Shown here in pieces: positions 1-6,132 of a stretch of 6,280 nt of DNA; position 1 is the stretch's first letter; every line of letters starts with the position of its first letter. A program made the translations under genes and the position numbers. This DNA is from a bacterium (GTDB lineage: Bacteria > Armatimonadota > Zipacnadia > Zipacnadales > Zipacnadaceae), in the NCBI GenBank assembly GCA_030607655.1, contig JAUWJN010000170.1, positions 1-6,280 of the forward strand. The letters are read 5' to 3'. Below the pieces are notes generated by a model. It was not told the DNA's origin. It saw only the letters and a program-made list of their open reading frames with translations, and ran no database searches.

Positions 1-1140
1 CAGGCTACTTTGTATGCGGCTCAGGCTACCGCCCCCGACCCGAAAACCATCTACGAGGGCCTGTTTGCCGATACTACTTCGGATGAGATTGCCGGGGATT
101 GGGCTACGCCCCCCGACGCTGTACTCACCGCACTCCAGAAGATGCGCCGCGACGGCCAAGGGCGAATTCTGTTCCGCCACGCCATCGTCGAGGCCCTTAC
201 CGAAGAGATGCTGCGCGATAGGCGAGTTGTTGTTTATGGCGAGGACGTGGCCGACTATGGCGGAGCCGTCGGGGCCACCCGCGGGCTGCTGGAGGTATTC
301 GGCCGGGACCGAATCTTCAATACGGCCATATCAGAGGCCGCCATTGCGGGCACGGGCGTAGGGGCGGCGATGGCCGGGATGCGGCCAGTAGTGGAAATTA
401 TGTATATCGATTTCATCTTGATGGCTATGGACCAGGTAGGCAATCAGGCCGCCAAGGCTAGGTATATGTTCGGGGGTAAAGCTACAATCCCCTTGACTAT
501 CCGTACCTCCATCGGCGGCGGTCGCGGCTATGCCGGCCAGCACTCGCAAAGCCTGGAGGCAGTGGTGACTATGTTCCCCGGACTGAAAGTGGTGGCGCCA
601 GCCACCGCTTATGAAGCCAAGGGCCTGCTCAAGGCGGCCATCCGCGATGATAATCCGGTAATCTTCATTGAGCATCAACATGCGCTCACCGAACGCGGGG
701 AAGTTCCCGAAGAGGAATACACAGTACCAATTGGCGTAGCTAAGGTTGCCCGCCAGGGGACTGATTGCACACTACTCGCCTACAGTTGGTTGTACTATCG
801 AGCAATGGAAGCCGCGGAGAAGCTGGCGGAAGAAGGTATCTCAGTGGAGGTAGTTGACCTGCGCACCCTGGTACCGTTGGATGTGGATACCATCACGGCC
901 TCGGTGGAGAAGACCGGACATCTGGTAATAGTCCAGCAGGCCCCCGAGCGCGGCTGCTTTGGTGATTATATTGCCTATGAGGTCCAGCAGCGGGCCTTTG
1001 ACGCTTTGCGGACGCCTATCAAAATTGTAGCCGCCCACAACGTCCCCCCGCCTATGGCCCGCACTCTGGAAGAGGAAAACCTGCCCTCGGTTGACAAGAT
1101 AGCTGAGGCAGTTCGTAAGATGGTAAGTAGCAGCATATAG
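1..1140 (+). CDS. 2-oxoacid dehydrogenase E1, beta-subunit part of a probable alpha-beta fusion (5' partial)
   Basis: Thiamine-diphosphate-dependent E1 component (pyruvate, branched-chain 2-oxoacid or acetoin type). It decarboxylates a 2-oxoacid and passes the acyl group to a lipoyl E2 protein. Numbering from the TTG at 10, the E1-beta domain runs from about residue 50 to 376. Visible family motifs are YGEDVADYGG (76-85), ISEAAIAG with the probable cofactor-activating Glu109, the DFILMAMDQ region (134-142), QHSQSLE (177-183) and PGLKVVAPATAYEAKGLL (190-207). The frame is open to the window edge. The residues before the beta domain (AAQATAPDPKTIYEGLFAD) resemble the C-terminal tail of E1-alpha, so I infer a single-chain alpha/beta E1 and treat TTG 10 as internal. 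The gene ends in TAG and converges on neuB. No E2 or E3 gene is visible, so the substrate cannot be decided. Confidence 0.9.
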   Translation, partial: QATLYAAQATAPDPKTIYEGLFADTTSDEIAGDWATPPDAVLTALQKMRRDGQGRILFRHAIVEALTEEMLRDRRVVVYGEDVADYGGAVGATRGLLEVFGRDRIFNTAISEAAIAGTGVGAAMAGMRPVVEIMYIDFILMAMDQVGNQAAKARYMFGGKATIPLTIRTSIGGGRGYAGQHSQSLEAVVTMFPGLKVVAPATAYEAKGLLKAAIRDDNPVIFIEHQHALTERGEVPEEEYTVPIGVAKVARQGTDCTLLAYSWLYYRAMEAAEKLAEEGISVEVVDLRTLVPLDVDTITASVEKTGHLVIVQQAPERGCFGDYIAYEVQQRAFDALRTPIKIVAAHNVPPPMARTLEEENLPSVDKIAEAVRKMVSSSI

Positions 1141-1173
1141 TTGGGCGCTAGACAACCCAAAATAACTTCGGGG

Positions 1174-3078
1174 CTACTCAGAAGTTCCGAGTGCTTGGGC
1201 CAGGCCCTCCAGGGCGATAAGAAAGCCCTCGCCTTCCTCTCTGTGTCCTAGCCATATTTCGGGGATAATGGCTGCGTCTACATCGGCCAGTTCGGCCATC
1301 ACCGCTGCGAAATCAGTTTCGCCCTCGCCGACTTGCAACGCCTCGCCATCAGTTCCCGAACTGTCAGCCAAGTGCAGATGAGCAATCCAGGGCTTGACGG
1401 TGCGGATGTAGTCAATGATGTCCTCACCGGCATAATTGCACCAAAGCTGAGCGTGGGAGAGATCAAAGGTGATACGCCCGCCGTGGGTCTGACAAAACTC
1501 GGCGATCTCCTCAGCTTTTACAAAGACATTGCTGTACCACTGGCCACCGAAGTACCACGGCAGCGGCGGATGATTCTCTAACAATATTTCCACATCCGGC
1601 TGCTGGCGAAGCTCCTCGGTGGAACACGCTAGATTATCCAGCAAAGCCGTAGTATCGGCTAGTGGCTCGTCGTAACTCATACCCCCAGGATGCACCACAA
1701 TCTTGACCGGGCCGGGCTGGTTGGAAAAGTAGGTTAGCAACTTCCGGGCCGTCTGACAGGTTTTGGCTATAATCTCTAGGCTTGATTCTCTGACATTCTC
1801 GCGCTCAGTACACAGGTCCATCAGTTGGCCGTGATAGTATTCCGGGGCGTGAATGATTAATTCCTGGCTGAACTGCGGCAAATCGTCAGGAGGATTATCC
1901 AAATCCTGGTCAGTGAGATGAAACTCCAGGACGTCGGGATTCCATTGGGCCAGTTTGGCAGCGTCTCTGTATCTGACCACTGGTCCCCAGCGCCGCGGAA
2001 ATTCGGTGGCCATCTGCTGGGAAGTGATGTCTTTCAAATCGGACTCGCGGAACTGCTGCCCCTGGCGGATGTCACGGCGCATCGTCCTACCAATTAGCTC
2101 GCGATGACGCTGCGGCGAGATGCCGCTGCCCGGGCCCAGCGCCTGCAGCATATCCTCGGTTAGCACTTCCCCGGCGGCAATGTCGCGGGCCGCCGCCAGA
2201 CTTTTGCGCAGGGCGTGGCGGTTGAGGATTTCACCCCGGGATAGGGAGCGCTTAGTATCGCCTAGTGCAGTTTCCATCGCTCGGATATCTCTGACCTGCT
2301 TGCCCAGTCCCTGGGGCTCCAGACTGGCCGCGTGGTCAGGACCTCGCATAGCACGGTCCAAAGTGATGTGGCGCTCAACAATACAAGCGCCGAAGGCTGC
2401 TGCGACTGTGGAAACGGCAATCCCTCGCTCATGGCCCGAGTACCCCACTGGCACGCCCAGCGTCCGCAGCCGCTCCATAAACTTTAGATTTACATCCTTG
2501 AAGGGCGCTGGATAGGTAGATTGGCAGTGCAGCAGGGCGAACTCCACTTGCCGCTCATGGAGGAACTGGGCCGTGCATTCTATTTCTTCCCATCGCGACA
2601 TTCCAGTGGACACAATCAGCGGCTTGTCCTTTTGGGCCATATAGTCGAGCAGGAACAGATTGGTGAGGTCAGCCGAAGCTACCTTATAGGCAGCAACATC
2701 CAGCGATTCCAAGAAATCAACACTAGTTTCATCCCACGGGGTGCACAGGAACTCCAGGCTCTGGCGGCGAGCATAAGCCGCTAAGTCTGTGAAGACTTCA
2801 TCAGAAAGCTGAGCCTGTTCGAGAAACGGGATAACGAATTGCAATTCCTTCTCACCAGTGGTGAGGTCTGCCAGAACTTCCCGAGAATAAAGCAGCCGCA
2901 GGTCACGCTTTTGAAATTTCACCGCGTCAGCCCCAGCTTCCGCAGCTACATCAATAAGCTGGCGGGCAACTTCAGGGTTGCCGTTGTGATTGATGCCCAC
3001 TTCGGCGATGATATATGTGGGCTGCCCTTCCCCTATCAGGCGATTGCCTATCTTGATGTGGGTTAAAGTTCGTGCCAT
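1174..3078 (-). CDS. neuB: Nonulosonic acid synthase (NeuB family) with SAF domain and fused C-terminal TIM-barrel domain
   Basis: Sialic-acid-type synthase that condenses an N-acetylmannosamine-like sugar with phosphoenolpyruvate in the cytoplasm. Residues 1-280 form the NeuB barrel: AEVGINHNG (25-33, Glu26), KFQK (54-57), YKVAS (131-135, Lys132), YSGHERG (213-219, His216) and ERHITLD (235-241, His237). The two histidines match the family's metal ligands. Residues about 288-350 are the SAF/antifreeze-like domain that closes the active site. Ordinary NeuB ends there at about 350 residues. This protein continues to 634 with an endonuclease IV/xylose-isomerase-like barrel carrying candidate ligands His410, His463, Glu501, Asp539, His542, His567/His569 and Glu607. 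The ATG at 3078 has GGGGAAG seven bases upstream. neuA lies 28 bp upstream on the same strand, so the two are probably cotranscribed. The substrate could be neuraminic, legionaminic or another nonulosonic acid. Confidence 0.9.
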   Translation of the reverse strand: MARTLTHIKIGNRLIGEGQPTYIIAEVGINHNGNPEVARQLIDVAAEAGADAVKFQKRDLRLLYSREVLADLTTGEKELQFVIPFLEQAQLSDEVFTDLAAYARRQSLEFLCTPWDETSVDFLESLDVAAYKVASADLTNLFLLDYMAQKDKPLIVSTGMSRWEEIECTAQFLHERQVEFALLHCQSTYPAPFKDVNLKFMERLRTLGVPVGYSGHERGIAVSTVAAAFGACIVERHITLDRAMRGPDHAASLEPQGLGKQVRDIRAMETALGDTKRSLSRGEILNRHALRKSLAAARDIAAGEVLTEDMLQALGPGSGISPQRHRELIGRTMRRDIRQGQQFRESDLKDITSQQMATEFPRRWGPVVRYRDAAKLAQWNPDVLEFHLTDQDLDNPPDDLPQFSQELIIHAPEYYHGQLMDLCTERENVRESSLEIIAKTCQTARKLLTYFSNQPGPVKIVVHPGGMSYDEPLADTTALLDNLACSTEELRQQPDVEILLENHPPLPWYFGGQWYSNVFVKAEEIAEFCQTHGGRITFDLSHAQLWCNYAGEDIIDYIRTVKPWIAHLHLADSSGTDGEALQVGEGETDFAAVMAELADVDAAIIPEIWLGHREEGEGFLIALEGLAQALGTSE

Positions 3079-3106
3079 CTGTATTCTTCCCCGTTACTAC
3101 AGGCTA

Positions 3107-3823
3107 TTATGAAATCCCGAAGGCCTCAATGACCTGTTCGGCCAGGCGCAAATCTTCGTAGGTATCAATGTCAATAGAGTGGACGGGATCCATCACTAGC
3201 ACGCGCACATCGCCACCCAGGCGGCATTGGTGCTCAAGGAGAATCTGCGTGCGGGTTACGAACAGCGCGCCATTCTCAGAGTATTTTTCGGGAAGCTCCT
3301 GGGTGAACTTGCGGCGCTGGTAGTCGTATTCAGGCTGGAATCGGTCCCCCTCCCCTATTTGCCCGGCTAGGAACCAGTGCTGGAGCGGGGCCACGGTCAT
3401 TACCACGTCGCAGCCGGTTGCTATTAGTTTGCGGATACCAGCATCAATAACGTCGGCTCCCCGCAGCGGGCAAGTGCATTGCAGCAATGCCACTACGTCC
3501 GGTACATAGCCCTCAGTTTCTCGGAGATACTCCAGGACATGCAGCAGCACTGGTTCGGTGTGCGCAGTGTCGGTAGCCAGCTCAGCAGGACGATTTATGA
3601 CCTCCACGCCCGCGCCCCGGGACACTTCAGCAATCTCCTCATCGTCAGTGGAAACTACTATCCTGCCCAACAACTCGGAACGCTGAGCAGCCTCAATGGT
3701 CCAGAGAATCAAGGGCTTGCCCGCCAGGGGATAGACATTCTTCTTAGGAATGCTCTTGGAGCCGCCCCGGGCCGGGATAATTCCCAAAACGATCAGTTCT
3801 GTAGTATTCTTATTCTCACTCAT
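3107..3823 (-). CDS. neuA: CMP-nonulosonic acid (CMP-sialate type) synthetase
   Basis: Cytidylyltransferase that joins CTP and a nonulosonic acid to make the CMP-sugar donor for glycosyltransferases. From the ATG at 3823 it is 238 residues, normal for the family. Motifs: IIPARGGSKSIPKKNV (15-30, the nucleotide-binding loop), VSTDDEEIA (57-65), LLQCTCPLR (113-121), NGALFVT (184-190) and SIDIDTYEDL (216-225), with Asp218 and Asp220 as probable Mg2+ ligands. The frame stays open to a TTG at 3883, but that TTG is part of a consensus -35 box. An ATG at 3841 lies only a few bases after the predicted transcription start. I therefore choose 3823, where the conserved fold begins shortly after, with a G-rich stretch (GGTGGGG) about ten bases upstream. 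First gene of the neuA-neuB operon. LLQCTCPLR departs from the usual LLQPTSPLR. The exact sugar is not determined by sequence. Confidence 0.92.
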   Translation of the reverse strand: MSENKNTTELIVLGIIPARGGSKSIPKKNVYPLAGKPLILWTIEAAQRSELLGRIVVSTDDEEIAEVSRGAGVEVINRPAELATDTAHTEPVLLHVLEYLRETEGYVPDVVALLQCTCPLRGADVIDAGIRKLIATGCDVVMTVAPLQHWFLAGQIGEGDRFQPEYDYQRRKFTQELPEKYSENGALFVTRTQILLEHQCRLGGDVRVLVMDPVHSIDIDTYEDLRLAEQVIEAFGIS

Positions 3824-3853
3824 AGGTAGCCGCCCCACCATCACGCAGGTAAT

Positions 3854-3883
3854 AGTATATAAGCTGGCAACTAACAATGTCAA
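3854..3883 (-). promoter_or_regulatory. Sigma-70-type promoter for neuA-neuB
   Basis: On the minus strand, TTGACA (3878-3883, perfect -35) is followed after 18 bp by TATACT (3854-3859, one mismatch to TATAAT). Transcription would begin near 3847, leaving a leader of about 24 bases before the neuA ATG at 3823. No extended -10 TGn is present. Position and orientation fit the only operon on that strand. Confidence 0.75.
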
Positions 3884-3946
3884 CCGTCGGCTCGCCGCTT
3901 ATCCCGCTACCACCAGTTTCGAAATATTGACCTAAGTGAGACCCGC

Positions 3947-3976
3947 TTGACACTCTCCTCTCTCGCGGCATATACT
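3947..3976 (+). promoter_or_regulatory. Sigma-70-type promoter for tmk-holB
   Basis: TTGACA (3947-3952, perfect -35), an 18-bp spacer and TATACT (3971-3976), the same hexamers and spacing as the opposing neuA promoter. Transcription would start around 3983, giving a leader of about 60 bases before the chosen tmk start at 4043. The -35 boxes of the two promoters lie 63 bp apart, back to back. Confidence 0.75.
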
Positions 3977-4024
3977 TTTGGTGACCAGACTAATCAGCTT
4001 CTATCTGAATCTCAGAACAGTTCC

Positions 4025-4033
4025 GGAGTGGGG
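4025..4033 (+). promoter_or_regulatory. Ribosome binding site for tmk
   Basis: GGAGTGGGG lies nine bases before the TTG at 4043 and is the only purine-rich Shine-Dalgarno-like stretch downstream of the promoter. It favours TTG 4043 as the start. The GTG at 4028 falls inside this motif and so has no comparable site. Confidence 0.5.
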
Positions 4034-4042
4034 CAACTAGCA

Positions 4043-4882
4043 TTGCTGATACATAGGTTTATTGTCCTTGACGGTGTGGAAGGATGCGGCAAGAGTACGC
4101 AGGCGCGGCTGCTGGCTAAGGCGCTTACGCAGCGAGGTTGCGACGTGGTGACCACCCATGAGCCAGGGGGTACTCCCGCTGGGGAGCGTATTCGGGAGGT
4201 ACTACTAGATCCGGCATTGTCTATGGCCGCTCTCACCGAAGTCTTGCTATTCTGCGCCTCACGGGCCCAGCATGTAGCCAAAGTGATCCGCCCGGCTCTG
4301 GAAGATGGCAAAGTTGTCGTCTGCGACCGGTTCTCAGCATCTACTGCCGCTTACCAGGGCTATGCCGGCGACCTGGGCTTTGCTACTTTCCAGAAATTGG
4401 ATGAACTGGCTACCGGCGGCCTACATCCGGATATGACCATAATTCTGGATCTTGATCCGCAGGTGGGCATTCAGCGGAGGTTGGCGGAGACAGGCAAGGT
4501 AGACCGCATTGAGCGAAAGCCAGTTGAACGTCAATGGCCGGTTGGAGATATTGTGCGGCTGCAAGATCGGGAAGGACGGTGGGATGGTTTCGTTCCTATG
4601 CTTGATTGGAATTCCTATGGCGAGCGAGATATCTCGTACGTCGAGGAAAAGTGGCAGGTGCTACGTAAGCCACTTGGCTGGGAAGATGACAACGGAGTCT
4701 TACTCGAGAATCTTGAGACAGGTGAGCACATTTTCATTCGCCCACATGACTATCACAGTAGAGTCCGCAAGGGCTTTTTGCAATATGCTGAGCAGCTAGG
4801 CGCGGCAGCGACAGTAATAGACGCGGATCGTTCTGTTGAGGAAATCCACATCGATATTCTACGGGCTTTGGGGATAGAGTAG
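4043..4882 (+). CDS. tmk: Thymidylate (dTMP) kinase with a ~70-residue insertion in the lid region
   Basis: Phosphorylates dTMP to dTDP with ATP for dTTP synthesis. From the TTG at 4043 (279 residues) the protein begins MLIHRFIVLDGVEGCGKST, typical for the family, with the P-loop at 11-19. Further motifs are THEPGGTPAGERIR (38-51), CDRFSASTAAYQGYAGD (94-110), LDLDPQVGIQRR (135-146) and the lid element GKVDRIE (151-157). Arginines in the lid (145, 146) and none in the P-loop suggest the E. coli-like class. The usual next block, YHSRVRKGFLQYAEQ (237-251), appears only after about 78 residues instead of the usual handful, making the protein longer than the common 205-215. The frame is open to a TTG at 3947, but that is the -35 box. 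holB follows after 2 bp, a pairing also known in other bacteria. Confidence 0.92.
   Translation: MLIHRFIVLDGVEGCGKSTQARLLAKALTQRGCDVVTTHEPGGTPAGERIREVLLDPALSMAALTEVLLFCASRAQHVAKVIRPALEDGKVVVCDRFSASTAAYQGYAGDLGFATFQKLDELATGGLHPDMTIILDLDPQVGIQRRLAETGKVDRIERKPVERQWPVGDIVRLQDREGRWDGFVPMLDWNSYGERDISYVEEKWQVLRKPLGWEDDNGVLLENLETGEHIFIRPHDYHSRVRKGFLQYAEQLGAAATVIDADRSVEEIHIDILRALGIE
4517..4750 (+). other. In-frame insertion within tmk (residues about 159-236)
   Basis: Between the conserved DRIE and YHSRVRKGF blocks of thymidylate kinase lies a segment rich in Trp, Gly, Asp, Glu and probable beta strands (for example VGDIVRLQDREGRWDGFV). No transmembrane stretch is seen. It has no intein hallmark: no Cys or Ser at the N-terminal junction and no His-Asn end. 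No direct repeats flank it. Hand-counted GC is about 50%, lower than the roughly 61% of the preceding 300 bases but the same as the rest of tmk downstream, so composition does not mark it as foreign. The fold and function are not recognised. Confidence 0.7.
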
Positions 4883-4884
4883 AT

Positions 4885-6066
4885 ATGTCATTTGCCAAGG
4901 TAGTGGGTCACGGCGAGCCGATAAAGCTACTGAAGCGGGCAATATTTGAGCAGCGGCTGCCTAACGCCTACCTCTTCGCAGGCCCACCCAATATCGGCAA
5001 GACACTGGTCGCCGTAGAGCTGGCCAAGGCTATCAACTGTGAGCAAAGCGACAAGCCGACTATCGCCGACGAGGTAGATTGCTGTGATGACTGCGAAGTT
5101 TGTCACCACGTCGATAACGGCAGCCACCCCAATTTCAGGCTTATTTGGCCATTTGTTCCAAAACTTGACAAGACCCTCAAGAAGCTACAGGAGGAGGACC
5201 CCGAGTTTCAGGTTGTACCCCAGGACCTACCCGACGTGATGGGGGGTATCATACCCATCGACCAGATTCGTGGACTGATTAGTTCCGCCTATGCGAAAGT
5301 CACTGGGGGCAAGCGAAAAGTTTATGTCCTCACATCGGCTGAAGCAATGGAGGATCCAGCCGCGAACTGCTTTCTGAGAACGTTAGAGGAACCACCAAAG
5401 GACACTACTTTCATACTGACAACTGCTAACATGCCAGCTTTGCTCCCGACCATTGTCTCGCGTTGCCAGTTGATCCGTTTCCATCCGGTGCCACGCGAGA
5501 AAGCATTCATCGCCCTAAGTGATGAGTTTTCTGAAATTGATCCGGCAACTATTGACGCAGTGGTGGCCTCCAGTGCCGGACGTTATGGCTGGGCCTACCG
5601 TCTTCTGCAGTCGGAGGCGGCCCTAGCCCAGAGAAGCGCTGTTCTGGACTTTATGGTCTCCTTGCCCAACCGCCAGCTTTTCGAGGGGATGCGGGCGGGA
5701 GAATTTCTCATTGAGGCCGCTGAGCAATGGTGGCTCGCCAGCCATGAGCCTGAGCTGGCTGCGCGCCTGCTGAAGGTTAACCGCGATAATATCTTACGCA
5801 CCCAGATGAACGAATTAGCCGACGTTATGCTCTCCTGGTGGCGAGATTTGGCATTACTGGTCACGTGCGCGCAGGATGAGAAAGTCATAAACACCGATTA
5901 CCTGCCCCAACTTAATGAGCTGGTCCACAATTATGATTCTCGGAGTTGCCGGCGGGCTTGTCGGTGGATACAAGAAGCTAAGAGCCATCTGCGTGGCAAT
6001 CCTAACTTGCGCTTATTTGCCGAAGCGCTTATGATGAAATTAATATCCCTAGCGCACAGAAGGTAG
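4885..6066 (+). CDS. holB: DNA polymerase III delta prime subunit (clamp loader)
   Basis: AAA+ subunit of the clamp loader that opens and loads the sliding clamp at the replication fork. The protein opens with SFAKVVGHGEPIKLLKRAI, typical of the family. It has a P-loop GPPNIGKT (33-40), a zinc module with Cys52, Cys67, Cys70 and Cys73 followed by GSHPNF (79-84), the segment KVYVLTSAEAMEDPAANCFL (145-164), LRTLEEPP (164-171), and TIVSRCQLIRF (189-199) containing the SRC motif of clamp-loader subunits. It is 393 residues, longer than the roughly 330 common for delta prime. Part of the excess is an acidic, lysine-rich stretch (about 91-120) between the zinc module and the IPIDQIR helix. The ATG is 2 bp after the tmk stop, so translation is probably coupled. 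DnaX (tau/gamma) is less likely because of the length, the lack of a C-terminal extension and the tmk linkage. Confidence 0.9.
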   Translation: MSFAKVVGHGEPIKLLKRAIFEQRLPNAYLFAGPPNIGKTLVAVELAKAINCEQSDKPTIADEVDCCDDCEVCHHVDNGSHPNFRLIWPFVPKLDKTLKKLQEEDPEFQVVPQDLPDVMGGIIPIDQIRGLISSAYAKVTGGKRKVYVLTSAEAMEDPAANCFLRTLEEPPKDTTFILTTANMPALLPTIVSRCQLIRFHPVPREKAFIALSDEFSEIDPATIDAVVASSAGRYGWAYRLLQSEAALAQRSAVLDFMVSLPNRQLFEGMRAGEFLIEAAEQWWLASHEPELAARLLKVNRDNILRTQMNELADVMLSWWRDLALLVTCAQDEKVINTDYLPQLNELVHNYDSRSCRRACRWIQEAKSHLRGNPNLRLFAEALMMKLISLAHRR

Positions 6067-6119
6067 GGACCGCGGTGGCTAGCGGCGGAACGCTATCCGA
6101 AGGTCAGCGCACCAAGTCC

Positions 6120-6125
6120 AAGGAG
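6120..6125 (+). promoter_or_regulatory. Ribosome binding site for the epimerase gene
   Basis: AAGGAG, a near-perfect Shine-Dalgarno sequence, lies seven bases before the ATG at 6133 and fixes that start. It is the strongest ribosome binding site in the window. No clear promoter or terminator was found in the 66 bases after holB, so readthrough from tmk-holB is possible. Confidence 0.75.
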
Positions 6126-6132
6126 ACTAGCA

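Noticed and set aside
331..681. Antisense reading frame of 116 codons in the E1 gene
   Set aside because: It lies opposite strongly conserved E1-beta coding sequence, has no recognisable motif and is explained as a GC-rich shadow frame.
1141..1160. Inverted repeat TTGGG...CCCAA between the convergent E1 and neuB genes, possible bidirectional terminator
   Set aside because: The stem has only five base pairs with a ten-base loop and no T-run follows on either strand, so it does not meet the pattern of an intrinsic terminator.
2120..2515. Plus-strand reading frame of 131 codons opposite neuB
   Set aside because: Arg/Ser/Pro-rich low-information translation, antisense to the well-conserved NeuB and SAF domains; no start signal seen.
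4517..4750. Intein or mobile element in tmk
   Set aside because: Too short for an intein, lacks the splice-junction residues, and has no flanking repeats or transposase-like sequence.
4509..4799. Alternative-frame open reading frame of 96 codons overlying the tmk insertion
   Set aside because: No recognisable protein features and no ribosome binding site that I can see. The tmk frame continues intact through the region into conserved blocks, so this is a shadow.
6080..6095. Hairpin TAGCG-GCGGAA-CGCTA after holB
   Set aside because: A five-base-pair stem without a following T-run; could form by chance in a GC-rich spacer. Not called as a terminator.
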